64,000 nucleotides of DNA from Botryosphaeria dothidea (taxonomy: Eukaryota; Ascomycota; Dothideomycetes; Botryosphaeriales; Botryosphaeriaceae), in NCBI GenBank assembly GCA_011503125.2, contig WWBZ02000082.1, forward strand, positions 1,736,001 through 1,800,000, read 5' to 3'. Under the pieces are notes generated by a model. That model searched no databases and was not told the DNA's origin. It saw nothing but the letters and a program-made list of their open reading frames with translations. Below are positions 43,841 to 54,644 of this stretch, one piece after another. The stretch's first letter is position 1. Every line of letters starts with the position of its first letter. Both the position numbers and the translations under genes were made by a program.

Positions 43841-46594
43841 TCAGTCAAGCGTGATGTTCTTGAATTCCGGCTCGGCCTCAGCCCACCGCGTTAGAAGCAC
43901 TTTGCCGACTGCCACACGATGAGCAACACCACCCTTCCACCCAAGCATCATGACGTTCAATGCCGGGGAAGGTACCAAAGGAACGTCTTTCATGTCCAGT
44001 ATGGTTACATCTGGGCTCCCCTCCATGCGCCTCCCATGGCAATCGAGCCCTAGCGATCCCAATGAAGCGTCGGCTTCAAACAGAGAATCGAGGAAATCCC
44101 CGTCCGCGTCGGTCACTGACAGCGCCATAACAGCAAACCTTCCTTCATCCCAATCGTTATCCAGACCCACCGCACAACCAGAAACCTTTGGCAGATTCAC
44201 TATCCCCAAAGCCCTCCCCTTCCTATCCCTCAGCAACAACAAGTCCTCCCACTGACCCCTCTTCCCACCCACTTTCTCAGCATCCACCCACAGAACCCCC
44301 GCTCGACACACCAACTGCCCAGCCCTCAGCCCACCCCCAACCCCTCCCCGATCCCCCCCGTCCTCCATCTTCTCCTGAACTCCTCTCTTCACAACGTCTT
44401 CCCACCACGCTCCATGGTCCTTCCACCTCTTCACCGACCCTCTCTGCACCTCCGCCCACGACTCAGGCCTCCTCTTGCCGCCTCCTGCCACGCTCTCCAC
44501 GCAGCCCAACGCCATGGCGGCGTCAACGTACAACCTCGCCAGCGCGCCATCGAACCCAGACACGATGCCCGTGCTGCGCAGGCGGCTCGGCCAGCCGGAC
44601 ACGAGCGCGTCGAAGGTGTCGACATCGCAGCGATCCCAGGCGGCCTGGTCGGGGGCGGGCGTGATGGGCTTGAGAGACGGGCTGGCTCCCGCCGAAGATG
44701 CGGGAGGCGGCGCGACGAGGTACCACGCGACGAGGGAGGCGAAGATGCGGTTGCGGTCGACGATGGTGGAGGGGGTGGTGTAGGTGATTTTCGTCGAGAG
44801 GCGCGTCCACGACCACGAGGGCAGGAGCAGCAGCGCGGTGTCGTCGTCGACGCGGCGGAGGGCTGGCGGAACGGAGGCGTCGTGCGACCAGAGGAGGGCG
44901 CGGTCAAAATGCGGAGCGGGGAGGCTGGCTACGGAGGCGTCGAGGGTGCGGTAGAGCCGCTTGAAGATGCCGGCGAAGGCGTTGTGCACGTCTGCCGGGT
45001 AGGTGAGCGAGCGGTGGTTGTAACTCGCGACATGCTCCATGTAGCTGTTGAAGGAGCTGCTGAACGTTCTGGTGGAGTGTTCGGCCGCGTTGTTGTCTTC
45101 GCCATCGTCGCTGTTCAGGTCGTCGTCTGCCATTAATGGCATCCATTGGTCTGAGATGCCCTCGGCGAGGATCCCTTTGTCACATTGGAAGAATACTTGC
45201 CACGGGGTGAATAGCAGGACTCGCTTAGATAGCAAGTGTTCTTGATAGGTCCACCCTCTGCTTGCCCACTTAGTCACCTTGTAGTGCTCGAACGCCGGTA
45301 ATATGGGGATCAGTTCCAAAGCACTGGTGAAATGTGGACGTTGACAGAACGTTCGTGGAGAAGTTTCCAGCCCCTTTAACCCAGCATCCGCATTATCACC
45401 GGCAGCGGCACATATAGTAAGGAGCGCGGAAGAATAAATGTCGTCCATGGAGTTGATCTGGGAATGCTTGTGGGTATCATCATCCTGTAAGATGCAAAGA
45501 CTATCCACCCAAAGGTACCGGACGTCGAGACGTGAGCAAAGTGCCATGGCGTCTTTGATGGTGGTTGGAATCCTTGTCCGGGAGAGGCTTCCGGGTTGTT
45601 CCAGTGTCTCAATGGCGGACTTCGTTGCTTGAATGTCATCCTGCCCCGGATGACCCCAGACATAACTTAAAGCAATGTATTGGCTTCCCGATGGTGCAGC
45701 CACAACGCATTGCTTAAGTATATCCACGAGCTTGAAATCATAGGGCTGTCTTAGATGGCTTCTCAAACTTTTCTTGGTGTAGTGGTCATGATGCGATAGA
45801 CAGTATGCTAACCAGCTCTTCACCTTGTTCCAGTCCAAACAATCACGCAAAAGATTCGCAGGATAACTTTGTTGTATTCCATTGCTGGTTCCGGTAGCAA
45901 CGCCCCCGCGTCGTCGAACAAGTAGTGGGGTGGTGATTCCATTCTGATCTTCTTCGAAATGGACCTTAGCCCAAATGACAAAATAACCTGCTTGAATCAG
46001 GTGGCCTTCGCGAGGCGTAAAGCGTGTAAGGTCAAGAAGAATAACGGATTCGGCTCGATTGTGGTAAGGCTTTCGACGCGCAATGAGGGCAAACTCAATT
46101 GTCTGCTGAATTGTCAGACAAAAGGAGCATTTATTGCGGATGCTTATTTCTTCCAGACTCCCAAGAGTCATTATGGGCCATGATGACTTGGGTTCCAGGC
46201 ATCTTAGTATATGGTTGATCCTAAGCTCCCGACAGAAAGGGCAAAGTTGAGGATCGCCGGAATCTCCTTCAACCAGTGAACATTCGAGACATTCAGAAGG
46301 AAGTAATGACTTGAACTCTTCTCGAGACATTTGAGCGTCTCGCGTATTTATCAGATTCGGCTGGTACTTATCTCCGTGACCAATAGGAATCTCAAGGTTG
46401 CGTGGAGCAGGTTGCCCCATGCCTTGTGGGTGCGTAAAGTGGCCAGTGGAAATGCTGGGAGCATTCACGGAAGCATGGCAGAGATAAGTGGGCGGTATCT
46501 CCCAAGACTTTAGCCAGCAAATCTTATGAGTTAGACCCACTTCTTGGCCGTATGTCAATCCTATTGGCTTACATGCCCGCGCTTCGTGCACCAC
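43841..46594 (-). CDS. HET-domain protein (heterokaryon incompatibility type)
   Basis: A long uninterrupted frame of up to 917 residues. The HET domain covers about residues 306-470: Y-I-A-L-S-Y-V-W-G, then I-K-D-A-M-A-L-C-S-R-L, Y-L-W-V-D-S-L-C-I-L-Q-D-D, M-D-D-I-Y-S-S-A-L-L-T-I-C-A-A-A-G, and R-G-W-T-Y-Q-E-H-L-L-S-K-R. A Cys-rich segment precedes it (E-C-L-E-C near 100, C-P-F-C-R near 118, K-C-S-F-C near 155), possibly a metal site. HET domains act in fungal non-self recognition and trigger cell death after fusion. The start is uncertain: 46594, or the Met at residue 89 (46330), which directly precedes the Cys-rich part. No NACHT or other partner domain is seen. The C-terminal half is much more GC-rich than the N-terminal half. 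Confidence 0.88.
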   Translation of the reverse strand: MVHEARACKPIGLTYGQEVGLTHKICWLKSWEIPPTYLCHASVNAPSISTGHFTHPQGMGQPAPRNLEIPIGHGDKYQPNLINTRDAQMSREEFKSLLPSECLECSLVEGDSGDPQLCPFCRELRINHILRCLEPKSSWPIMTLGSLEEISIRNKCSFCLTIQQTIEFALIARRKPYHNRAESVILLDLTRFTPREGHLIQAGYFVIWAKVHFEEDQNGITTPLLVRRRGGVATGTSNGIQQSYPANLLRDCLDWNKVKSWLAYCLSHHDHYTKKSLRSHLRQPYDFKLVDILKQCVVAAPSGSQYIALSYVWGHPGQDDIQATKSAIETLEQPGSLSRTRIPTTIKDAMALCSRLDVRYLWVDSLCILQDDDTHKHSQINSMDDIYSSALLTICAAAGDNADAGLKGLETSPRTFCQRPHFTSALELIPILPAFEHYKVTKWASRGWTYQEHLLSKRVLLFTPWQVFFQCDKGILAEGISDQWMPLMADDDLNSDDGEDNNAAEHSTRTFSSSFNSYMEHVASYNHRSLTYPADVHNAFAGIFKRLYRTLDASVASLPAPHFDRALLWSHDASVPPALRRVDDDTALLLLPSWSWTRLSTKITYTTPSTIVDRNRIFASLVAWYLVAPPPASSAGASPSLKPITPAPDQAAWDRCDVDTFDALVSGWPSRLRSTGIVSGFDGALARLYVDAAMALGCVESVAGGGKRRPESWAEVQRGSVKRWKDHGAWWEDVVKRGVQEKMEDGGDRGGVGGGLRAGQLVCRAGVLWVDAEKVGGKRGQWEDLLLLRDRKGRALGIVNLPKVSGCAVGLDNDWDEGRFAVMALSVTDADGDFLDSLFEADASLGSLGLDCHGRRMEGSPDVTILDMKDVPLVPSPALNVMMLGWKGGVAHRVAVGKVLLTRWAEAEPEFKNITLD

Positions 46595-46863
46595 TAAGAA
46601 CGACCCGAAAAAGTCATTGCGGGGTTAGAACTTATATTTGGGTTGTTCACACATCATTCCATGAATCTGATTGTTACAGGGAGATTTCACGTACATTGAT
46701 GTATAGACAGGATCTACAGTCATTCATCAAGAAATCTACACCGAAAAGCCCGTCTCTTGTAGGAGAACCGCCACATTCGCCCCTCTTTTCCAGTAAATGC
46801 CGTAAACCGTATGCTCTCATTACCGACTTCCCAAATGCATGTCCGTGAGGTCTTATATCTTCT

Positions 46864-49220
46864 CTAATCATGCACTCCCCACTTACCCACCTCCTTCATC
46901 GCCTCAGTGCCACCCTCTGCCAACTCTTCCCTGCCTAGAACACCAGCGACGCATCTCCATCCATCTCTACCACCGCCCCACCTCAAAACTTCATGTCTAT
47001 ACCTCGCGCCTGCCTCTCTATCGATGCTCTTCTTACCCTCCTGGAAAACTTCCTTCCAGACCTTTCCTGCAATCGCGCGGTCAAACAGATACGAATAATA
47101 CGTTGCGCCATACCCGAAGAGATGCCCGAAGAATCCCTGCCACGCCGTGCCTTGAGGCTCCGGAATGGTAGAGTGTGCGTTGTAGATGTCGTGATAAGTT
47201 GTCGTACTGTCGAAGCCAGATTCGAGTGGTAGCGCTGAGTGATACGCTTGATCAAGCATGGCGAGAAGGATTTGAGCCTCCGTCTCGGCGCCGCTCATCC
47301 GACGGTCGATGGCGACACGCTCCTCAACCATGCGATACGGCAACGGAGCGTCCGTTTCGAAGTGACGCGCGAAGAGTCCGAGCACTTCGGGAGCGGCAGC
47401 GAAGTGCTCCATCAATACCGACGGCAGCTCGGCAAAGTCGGTGGCGCAGCGAGTGCCGCTGACGTTCTGCATTTTCGTGCGGCCGCAGATGGAGTGGACG
47501 GCGTGGCCCATTTCGTGGAAAAGAGTTTGAACTTCGCGGAAAGACAGGAGAGTTGGACGAGCACTGTGAGGGCTCTGGCCAGCGGTGTCGAAGTCGCAAA
47601 TCAGAGCGATTGTTGGAAGTTGGTAATAGGACTGCCCAGTCTTGTCTGTAGGGTTGGCAGTTGATGCCATACCATCGGTGGCGGCGTCAACGGGTGAAGA
47701 GAAAGGATGCGATGTCTCAGCTGCCTCTGCGATTTCTTCGCCAGAGATCAGACGAGAGCAGCGCAGGGTGAAATGGGCAGGATTGGGATTCTTGCCAGGG
47801 CGCGAGAACAGATCGCAGTAAATCACAGCAATATGTCCTTCGTTCTCATCAATCACATCCAGCCGCCTGACATCGGAGTTCCATGTCTCTCCGGGCAGCG
47901 TCTCATGGGGAACGAGGCGAATACCATAAAGTCTGGTAAAAAGTCGAGAAAGTCCCTGGATGACAGTACCGAGAGAAAAGAAAGACGAAAGAAAATCCGG
48001 AGAGCGAATGCGGGTGCGCAGGGAAGATAGCAGACGCTGTGTATAATAGTCGCGGTCCCAAGCATTTAGACGACCGGGAAAGTTGTCACTCCTGGCATCA
48101 GATTTCTTCAACTCCAGAAGCTCCAGAAGCTCGTTGTTGACTTGAATGTGGTTGTCTTCAACTAAAGCACCAAGGAACTGGTTAACAGCTTCTGGGGTGC
48201 TTGCCATCTTGTCACTCAATGCCATATGCCCGAAAGTATCGTATCCGGATAGTTTTGCAAGCTCGGCTCTCTTCTTTAGCATCTCCTCGAGCCTGGAAAT
48301 GTTTGCTCTCGAAGCTGTTCGGTTCGCGACATAGATCTCACGTCGGACGTCTGGATCCTCAACAGTCCTCAGAGCCATCATGGCAGGTAAGCCTACTGTT
48401 GGCATCGTAACCTTGCCCCACCTGGTCAAGCTCTTTGCCAGGTTTGGATCCATGCCCTGCAACTTGCTACTATCGAACTTGAGGTATGGTTTCTCTGGGC
48501 CATGCCGTCGACAAAGTCGTTCCCGGTATGCGTGATTTCATTGGAAAGATCGACAAAGCGTTGTCGTGTCTCATCGGGCAGGTCGATAGCAGACTTGGAG
48601 AAGTCTCTCATCAGGATTTCAGCGACAACCTGCTCCTCTTCGCTCCAGGACTCCCAGACTTCCGGAATTGAAGCCGCCCTTTTCAGTTGGTCATTCAGTC
48701 CGGTTGTAGTATTCAGCCTGTTCATGTACTCGAACATGATGGCATAAGCCTGGGTGGCAGCGGCCTGGATCTTGGAATCGGGATGAGTGGAGCGTACAAA
48801 GTCTGAGAGGTCGATGACGCGGCAGAGCAAGTCGCTGAGACGGTCCAGATCCCTTGCGAGAGTGCGATACTCCTCGACAGTACTGGCGCTCAGCACTTTA
48901 TCCACAATCTTCATACATTTTTGTAGCGTGACCTCGGCAAAGTGTTGGAAACCCTCCGGACGTGTAAGGTATCGGTTCTGGAAGAGGCCGGCGGAGTTGC
49001 CTTGGAGCTGGGGTTTGTTGCGGCCGGAGAAGTCCTTCCAGAATCGCGGCGAATCGAAGATTTGGCGGAGAACGCGATCGTCGTGAGAGGCGTCGGGAGC
49101 GGCGCGGCTTGGGGGCGAGAGTTGAGCGGCGGTTGCGGCAATGGTGCTTCCGCATCTCCGCTGCTGCAGGCGCAGACACTGGGAGCAAGTCCATGCCTGT
49201 CGCCCGGATCGCCGCAGCAT
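46864..49220 (-). CDS. OCT1: Mitochondrial intermediate peptidase Oct1 (M3 metallopeptidase) with one frame break
   Basis: The N-terminus ([10 protein letters not shown]...R-R-C-G-S-T) is Arg-rich, a mitochondrial presequence. The M3 zinc motif is F-H-E-M-G-H-A-V-H, with a later [10 protein letters not shown] that supplies the third ligand. Oct1 removes an octapeptide from imported matrix and inner-membrane proteins after the first cleavage. The frame from 49220 stays open past G-M-A-Q-R but shifts near 48490-48492. The family-like [14 protein letters not shown] continues one base out of frame at an A3 run (minus strand), as if one A were missing. No intron fits there. With one base restored the product has 785 residues, the usual length. 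The MICOS ApoO-like gene is divergent, 215 bp away. Confidence 0.88.
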
Positions 49221-49435
49221 ATTGACGCGATTTGCGGCGCGAGAAAGGAGGGGAGGGGGAGAGGAGTTGCGGCGGCGAGGTGGAGAAGGTTGTTTGGGCG
49301 GGCTGGGCGAGTGGAGAGCAGATGACGCTGGCGGCTCTCGGCTTTGATTGCCAGCGGAAAGCGACGTCCGTCTTCAACACCTCGCGTGCTTCTTCCGCCC
49401 GTTGTCAACCCATTGCCCCCAGCCCCTCGCTCCCA
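49221..49435. promoter_or_regulatory. Compact bidirectional promoter of OCT1 and the MICOS ApoO-like gene
   Basis: Only 215 bp separate the two diverging start codons, so both 5' UTRs and promoters must share this segment. It contains GA-rich sequence on the OCT1 side and CT-rich sequence on the other. No TATA element is evident. Both products are mitochondrial, which suggests co-regulation. Confidence 0.65.
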
Positions 49436-50281
49436 ATGGCTTTCCGACCGCTCCTACGGCAGGTGAGCTCTGATACACCCCCCGCAACCTGATCGTCTCC
49501 GTGCTCATCAATGCTAGCGCGCCGTCGTGCCTGCGACGTCCGCAATTCTTGCCGCCGGCCTCTCGCTCTACCCGCTCCGCAACGTCCGCGCCGAAGCTCC
49601 CCAGAAGTCAGAAAGCCCATTCGAGAGGGTACGCCATCTTATAACCCGCAGCTGCGCTCGGCTAATGTCCGCTAGGACCTCCGCAACAAGCCCATCTACG
49701 ACGACTTCGTCTCTGTGCCCGCCGAGCCCGTCAGCCCACCCAAGGCCGCCCCGAAGCCGTCTGCTCCCACCTATACCGACCGTCTGGCCGCCGAGGTTGC
49801 CAAGGCCCGTCTTTTCCTCCATGGATACGCCGCCAAGACCGAGGACAAAGTCAACGATGGACTGACCGAGGCCCTGCGCCTTGAGAACTCCTTCACCAGC
49901 ACTATAGCGTCGTTGGCTCCCCCCAAGGAGTCGGGCGAGAAGGTCATGCCTGGTGCCATCTATGTGCTGGTCTCCGCTATGGCCGGCAGCATTGTCACTC
50001 GCAACCGAAACATCCTCCTCCGCAGCACCGTGCCCGTCGCCGTCGGTATCGTCGCCTCGTACGCTATTCTCCCCCTCACCACCAGGAATGTCGGCGACTT
50101 GATCTGGACCTATGAGGAGCGCTACCCTGTCATTGCCGAGAACCATCTCAGGGCCAAGGAACGCGTGACCAGGTTCGTGCAGACGGGTATTGCCCACAGT
50201 AAGATGAGCGCCGCCATGCTGGAGGAGAAGATTGGCGAGGCGAGGGAAGCCATTGAGGATTGGGTGAAGAAGGGCAAATAG
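49436..50281 (+). CDS. MICOS complex subunit, apolipoprotein O-like (Mic26/Mic27)
   Basis: Three exons (49436-49462, 49518-49628, 49676-50281) give 247 residues. The first exon encodes only nine residues (M-A-F-R-P-L-L-R-Q). The N-terminus is basic and hydrophobic with few acidic residues, as in a mitochondrial presequence. The ApoO-type core has Y-T-D-R-L-A-A-E-V-A, two hydrophobic segments (G-A-I-Y-V-L-V-S-A-M-A-G-S-I and S-T-V-P-V-A-V-G-I-V-A-S-Y-A) and the conserved R-N-R-N-I-L-L-R between them. MICOS shapes crista junctions in the inner mitochondrial membrane. I cannot tell Mic26 from Mic27 here. Confidence 0.87.
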
Positions 50282-50796
50282 ACGGAGCAAAAGCGGTAAA
50301 ATCTTTCAGGGGAGGCGTGCCGGTTGAGCAGACACCAGACACCATAAGGCATCCATATGTTTTCATTTGCTGCGCGCAAAAAAATCTTTTGGCGTAGATT
50401 TTGGGTGTTCTAGAACAGTGTACCATCAGCTGAACTTTCGTAAATACAGTTCTCGGAACATTCCATTATGAGTGTATCATCCGCGGTCGTAATCACGGCA
50501 CGGTAGTCAGATCTCACGTCACGCTAGAATACTGCCCAAATACCGAGGAAGGCAGGAGCGCATTAATCGGCTTGGACTGATTCTCAGGTCTTAATAAGAT
50601 GCATAACAGGAGACTTCAATTGAAAGCCCTCTGGTCTCACCATTCCTGGCCTAATACTCGCTAACCCGCATTCAACAATCTGAGCAGCATCCCTTAAGAC
50701 CTTGCAAGGCGTCTATCATCCGGTCCATATTCCATCGCCCTTTTCCGCCAAAGTTCTCGATCTTCCCGCCAGGTCCATTGCAGCTCGCATTTCACT
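50282..50796. other. Convergent intergenic region
   Basis: It lies between the 3' ends of the MICOS gene and paralogue A. No supported gene. Confidence 0.5.
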
Positions 50797-51553
50797 TCAC
50801 AGTTGATGGCCTGTCCCATTTATCCACAGCCCATTCCCCTGTAGCCCATTCCCTTGCGACCCATTCACCTGCGACCCATTACTGTGCCTTTTTTCTGGCA
50901 ACTCATTTATAGACGTCCAGTTCATCTGGGTTCCATTCATCTGAGACCCATTCATCTGGGTTCCTTCCATCTGGAAACCATCCATCGGCGGACTATTCAA
51001 CATGGAACCACTGGTCCAGGACCCGCTCATCTGCGGATCAACCGACCCCAGTGTCGTCGTCCCCCACACGCTCGTCCCATCCATGAGCCTGCGAACGTCT
51101 CCAAAATAATGGAAGGCCCCTGCCCACGACGAGTTGTTGATCGCCTCCAGCATCTTTCCTTGGACGTGGTTCCTCATGGCGTCGATCGCCGCTTCGCGCC
51201 CGCCCGCGTAGACCTGCACCACCCGCCTGTGCGAGCTGCAGAACGACATGGGCCCTCCGCCGTGGCCCTGCTCGCAGGTGTGGTGCTGGTAGAGGATCGC
51301 CATGTAGCCGTTCGGATGGTCCCGGTTGGGGACTGGGAGCAGTTCGATGGCGTGGCGGTGTCGGCAGCCGGAGAGGAGGTTGGCAGTGCCTGTGAGAAGA
51401 GAGTGGGTGTCAGTGAGGGAGCTTTTGTGGTAGAGGCGCGAAGAAACCTATGATGACGCTGAAGTTGATGGCTGCGGTTTTGGTGGCTTGATCATTGACG
51501 GCTTGAGCATTGTTGGGTTGAGTGCCGTTGGATTGGGTATTGTTGGCTTGCAT
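50797..51553 (-). CDS. Paralogue A of a tandem pair: unknown protein with an Asn/Gln/Gly pentapeptide tail
   Basis: Two exons (51553-51448 and 51389-50797; 58-nt intron, phase 1) give 232 residues. The N-terminus is Asn/Gln-rich (M-Q-A-N-N-T-Q-S-N-G-T-Q). The core reads A-N-L-L-S-G-C-R-H-R-H-A-I, then P-N-R-D-H-P-N-G-Y-M-A-I-L-Y-Q-H, then V-Q-V-Y-A-G-G-R-E-A-A-I. It aligns with the next gene upstream, which has the intron at the same place and phase. The C-terminus is a repeat of the type [ST]-Q-x-N-G, coded by a 15-bp minisatellite, and contains many N-x-S/T sites but no signal peptide was seen. I do not recognise the family. Confidence 0.7.
50828..50973 (-). repeat. 15-bp coding minisatellite in paralogue A
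   Basis: Two blocks of imperfect 15-bp units: four units at 50914-50973, coding Q-M-x-[GW]-[TS], and four at 50828-50887, coding mainly Q-G-N-G-L and similar. A short non-repeat spacer divides them. Copy-number change would alter the protein by five residues per unit without shifting the frame. Confidence 0.75.
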
Positions 51554-52051
51554 TTTGGTGGAATCGCGGTCAAGATATCGATAATGTGTCGATGTCACTA
51601 CTTGATAATGATTGAATATGTGGGTGGGAATTAGGTGTGGAAGGTAAGCCAAACGCTTGCTTATAGACTTTGGCTGTCTTTTCCGCCTTCCAGTCTGGGA
51701 GACGGAAGGTGCAGGCTGCACCCGGGGTGAGCTTGCCCGCTGAACGTAGCGCAGGAAGGAAGTCAGATCCGCGCCACCGAGTCCATTTGAGGCAAGAGGG
51801 TAGTATCTCAGACGACGTTGTGCTGAGAGTGTGCAGAACATCTTACAGTTCAAGGCAAATTGGGGTGTGGTGAAGTCCGACGCAATGATCACAGATGGGA
51901 AACAGAAGTGAGGTTGAAATCAGTTCGAATTTAAAATTGCCAGAAAGAATATTCCTAGAGTCCGACTCCATCAGCTCCGTTTTCGCACCCTGTCCCCAGC
52001 ATCTTCGCTTCTATGCCATAAGTATCAAGATGGTGCCGAACATGTCCTCCC
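51554..52051. promoter_or_regulatory. Spacer between paralogues B and A
   Basis: 498 bp that must contain the 3' UTR of paralogue B and the promoter of paralogue A. No other gene supported. Confidence 0.5.
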
Positions 52052-52514
52052 TCAAGCAGTCGGGCCGGCGCAGGTGCCGTTGCATCCATTGCAACGGTGA
52101 ACACCCGCCATGCGGCGGGTGTTGACGGTGGTGATACCGTTGTCGGTCTTCGTCATCGTTGACATCGTAACGTTGAGTTCGCGCTCGGCTTTGTCGAGAA
52201 GCATGAACAAGGCGTTGTTGCGGCCGCCACCGCGACCGTGGATGATGGCGCGCGCCTCGTTCGGTCCGGTGTGCTCCAGGAGCTCCGCGACATAGTCGGG
52301 ATCCTGGGAATTAGGGAGACGGTACGTGACGACATCGATGAAGCGGTTGGAGCCCAAAAGGCTCCGGCCAGCAGCTGTGGATAAAGTCAATGTCAAGTGT
52401 TGCGGTGCTGAAGTGGCTGTCAGACTTACCGAGGATGCGCTCGATGAGCATTTCCGCAGTACGGAGCTGCTGGAACTGCTCGCTTGAAGGCAGATGCAGT
52501 TCCGGGACGTCCAT
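52052..52514 (-). CDS. Paralogue B of the tandem pair: unknown small protein
   Basis: Two exons (52514-52430 and 52374-52052; 55-nt intron, phase 1) give 135 residues. The core reads G-R-S-L-L-G-S-N-R-F-I-D-V-V, then L-P-N-S-Q-D-P-D-Y-V-A-E-L-L-E-H, then A-I-I-H-G-R-G-G-G-R-N-N-A-L. These line up with paralogue A: R-x-x-x-[AF]-I, P-N-x4-P or shifted, Y-[MV]-A-x-L-x-x-H, and G-G-R-x-x-A. The intron interrupts both genes just before the L-L-[SG] block in the same phase. The C-terminus has a short Cys/Asn/Gly end (C-N-G-C-N-G-T-C) instead of the pentapeptide repeat. Function unknown; no signal peptide or membrane segment. Confidence 0.7.
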
Positions 52515-54644
52515 GTTGTGGTTGCGATAAGTGATTTTATGACCGTTGTGTGGTCGTTGGTGAGGCTGGGTGACTTCCTGAGGGACTGATTGAAGGTGGT
52601 GTTATCTAGCTTGTTTTATGTAGGAATGAATTGCTTACATGTTTTTCGTGTGGATGGGGACAGACTCTCTTAATACACGGAAGATCTGGAAGAAAAGGTG
52701 ACGGTGACAATGTAGAGGAAGAGACGCGGGCGTCGGTGGACGTCTTCAAATAACCTGGTGGGTCTGTGCAAGCCGACTTTTAAGCTGGTCAGGTGGATAC
52801 TTAGTGCAGGCTGTATACAGAAGGAAGGAAGGTGAAGTTAAAAGTGCTGGGTGAAGGTGGTGGTTGAGGTCCGGGGTGTGTTAAGGGGGTGAGCATCCAA
52901 CCATCTCCAACAAGATATTTTAGAGTTCTTTGATCGCCATTCAATGAACAGCATATGTTTACCATGGGGCACCATTGTCCATATGCAGGGTGCCGAAGGA
53001 GGACCAAAGGCTAAGCTGGGAAACTGTTATGATGCCATCTCCCTCGTCATCTCCGGGATGACTTCAAAGAGCTTTAAAATTAACTCTGCATGGAGACCCG
53101 AAGAACCAAACCGCTTGGGAGCATTGGGTTTGTAGAAAGGACAAATGTAGATACTCGTGCATGACAGATGATAATGGTGCGCCTGCAGATAGCCTCAAAG
53201 CAAACCCAGATAGCGTGAAGATACGCAGACAGAACGCACATATTAGTAAGACGTTCCCGTGGATATTCGGATTTTTGAAGATTTATTCTGAGGAGCTTCA
53301 TGAATGTTCAGGTGTCGTTTGCTTTGGTGTTGAGACGCTCGGACGTTCCAATGACCACCGGGCCGCAATTAAGGTTGGTGGAGCCCATGAAGTTATTGCC
53401 GCTTCGGAACCCAAAAATGCGGCGTAAAAGCTTGAAATGCGGCAAGCCTTATCTCTGGCCTGATTTCCTTCCAGCGTCTCTCAAGCCACAACCAATTTCT
53501 TCCACGAACATGACTTACTTCTCACCTTCCAACTCAGCACTTGGAAAATCCGCCCACCTGAATATTTTTTGCCGCTCAAGTTTTCTTGGCTTCCGTCAAC
53601 ACAGCCACGACCTCTCAGACAGCCTTTTCGTGTTACGCGTTCACTTTGCTGACGAGCTCGACGATCAACTTGATACGATGGGTCCATGATGATTCTTGCC
53701 TTCTCCGCATCTGCTACCGAGTCGTCTCGGTCGCTTTTCCTCTCCCCGCTCCCTTGCCGGTCTCCGAAGACCCTTTCCGACGGTTAAGGCAAGATCAGCT
53801 CGCGTGGTTTTGATAAGTCCGCTGGCCCATGCGGATGAAGATCATGCACGCCTTATAGCGGATGAATCATTAAACTTCCGCATGAGCTCGGAAAGGGGCG
53901 CCTCTTGACGTATGAGATACCTTGTTTCATGGATATCCGGCCCAAAATGCGGCACAAGGCCATGGGAAAAGTGCGTATTTTTCCTTCTGGAGTAGTCAAG
54001 CACAAAAGACAACACCATGGAGCCTCGGGCCCTCGCGCGACAAAAGTTCCAATGAACCGAATCTCCTGAACTACTCATGATCACCCTTGCCTTGGCTGTG
54101 CAAATCCACCAGGCAGTCACCGTGACCAACAGAAGGAATCATGCGGCACCAATCACGGACTGACCAACCAAAGTGCAAAACAAGCGCGACAACATCAGCC
54201 CCGTGCTACGCCGCAGGGACCGTACCCCACCGCATAGCCATCGAAACAACATGACAACGTTGCCAACAGATAGCGCGCTTCGTGAAGAAATGCTATTCGA
54301 CCGGAATGTCGCTTTCCTGCAGAACGCACAGAAATGCAGCATCCAAAACTGGAGTAGTGCGAACTCCAACCTACAAAGTCAGCCTTGTGCATACTGTGAT
54401 CCGATGTTCATTGTCTCAGATAGGGGCCAAATTAAATAACCCCACACCATGATTTCCCGAAGAAGATCTGAATACTTTGCCCAGGACAACGCCGCAGCCC
54501 TGCGCAAGTAGTCAGACAATGGTGTTTCATGATATATTTGCACCGCCGCGGTGGGACTTTCGTAGCTTTTGAGTTGGCCTTTCAACGCCGTGCTGGTTCT
54601 CACCATCGTCACTCTTTTTATCGTCGCTCTTTTCACCCAGCACT
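52515..54644. other. Intergenic region, 2.1 kb
   Basis: Promoter of paralogue B at the left and of the DUF7029-like gene at the right. The frames at 53.16-53.69 and 54.17-54.44 kb look partly protein-like but have no consistent splice model or motif, so no gene is supported. The sequence may include decayed coding material. Confidence 0.4.

Noticed and set aside
44188..45136. Plus-strand frames opposite the C-terminal half of the HET gene
   Set aside because: Caused by high GC in that part; composition is Ser/Pro or Arg/Gly with no motif.
53300..53689. A 129-codon plus-strand frame
   Set aside because: Partly protein-like but without start context, introns or motif, and with a competing frame on the other strand.
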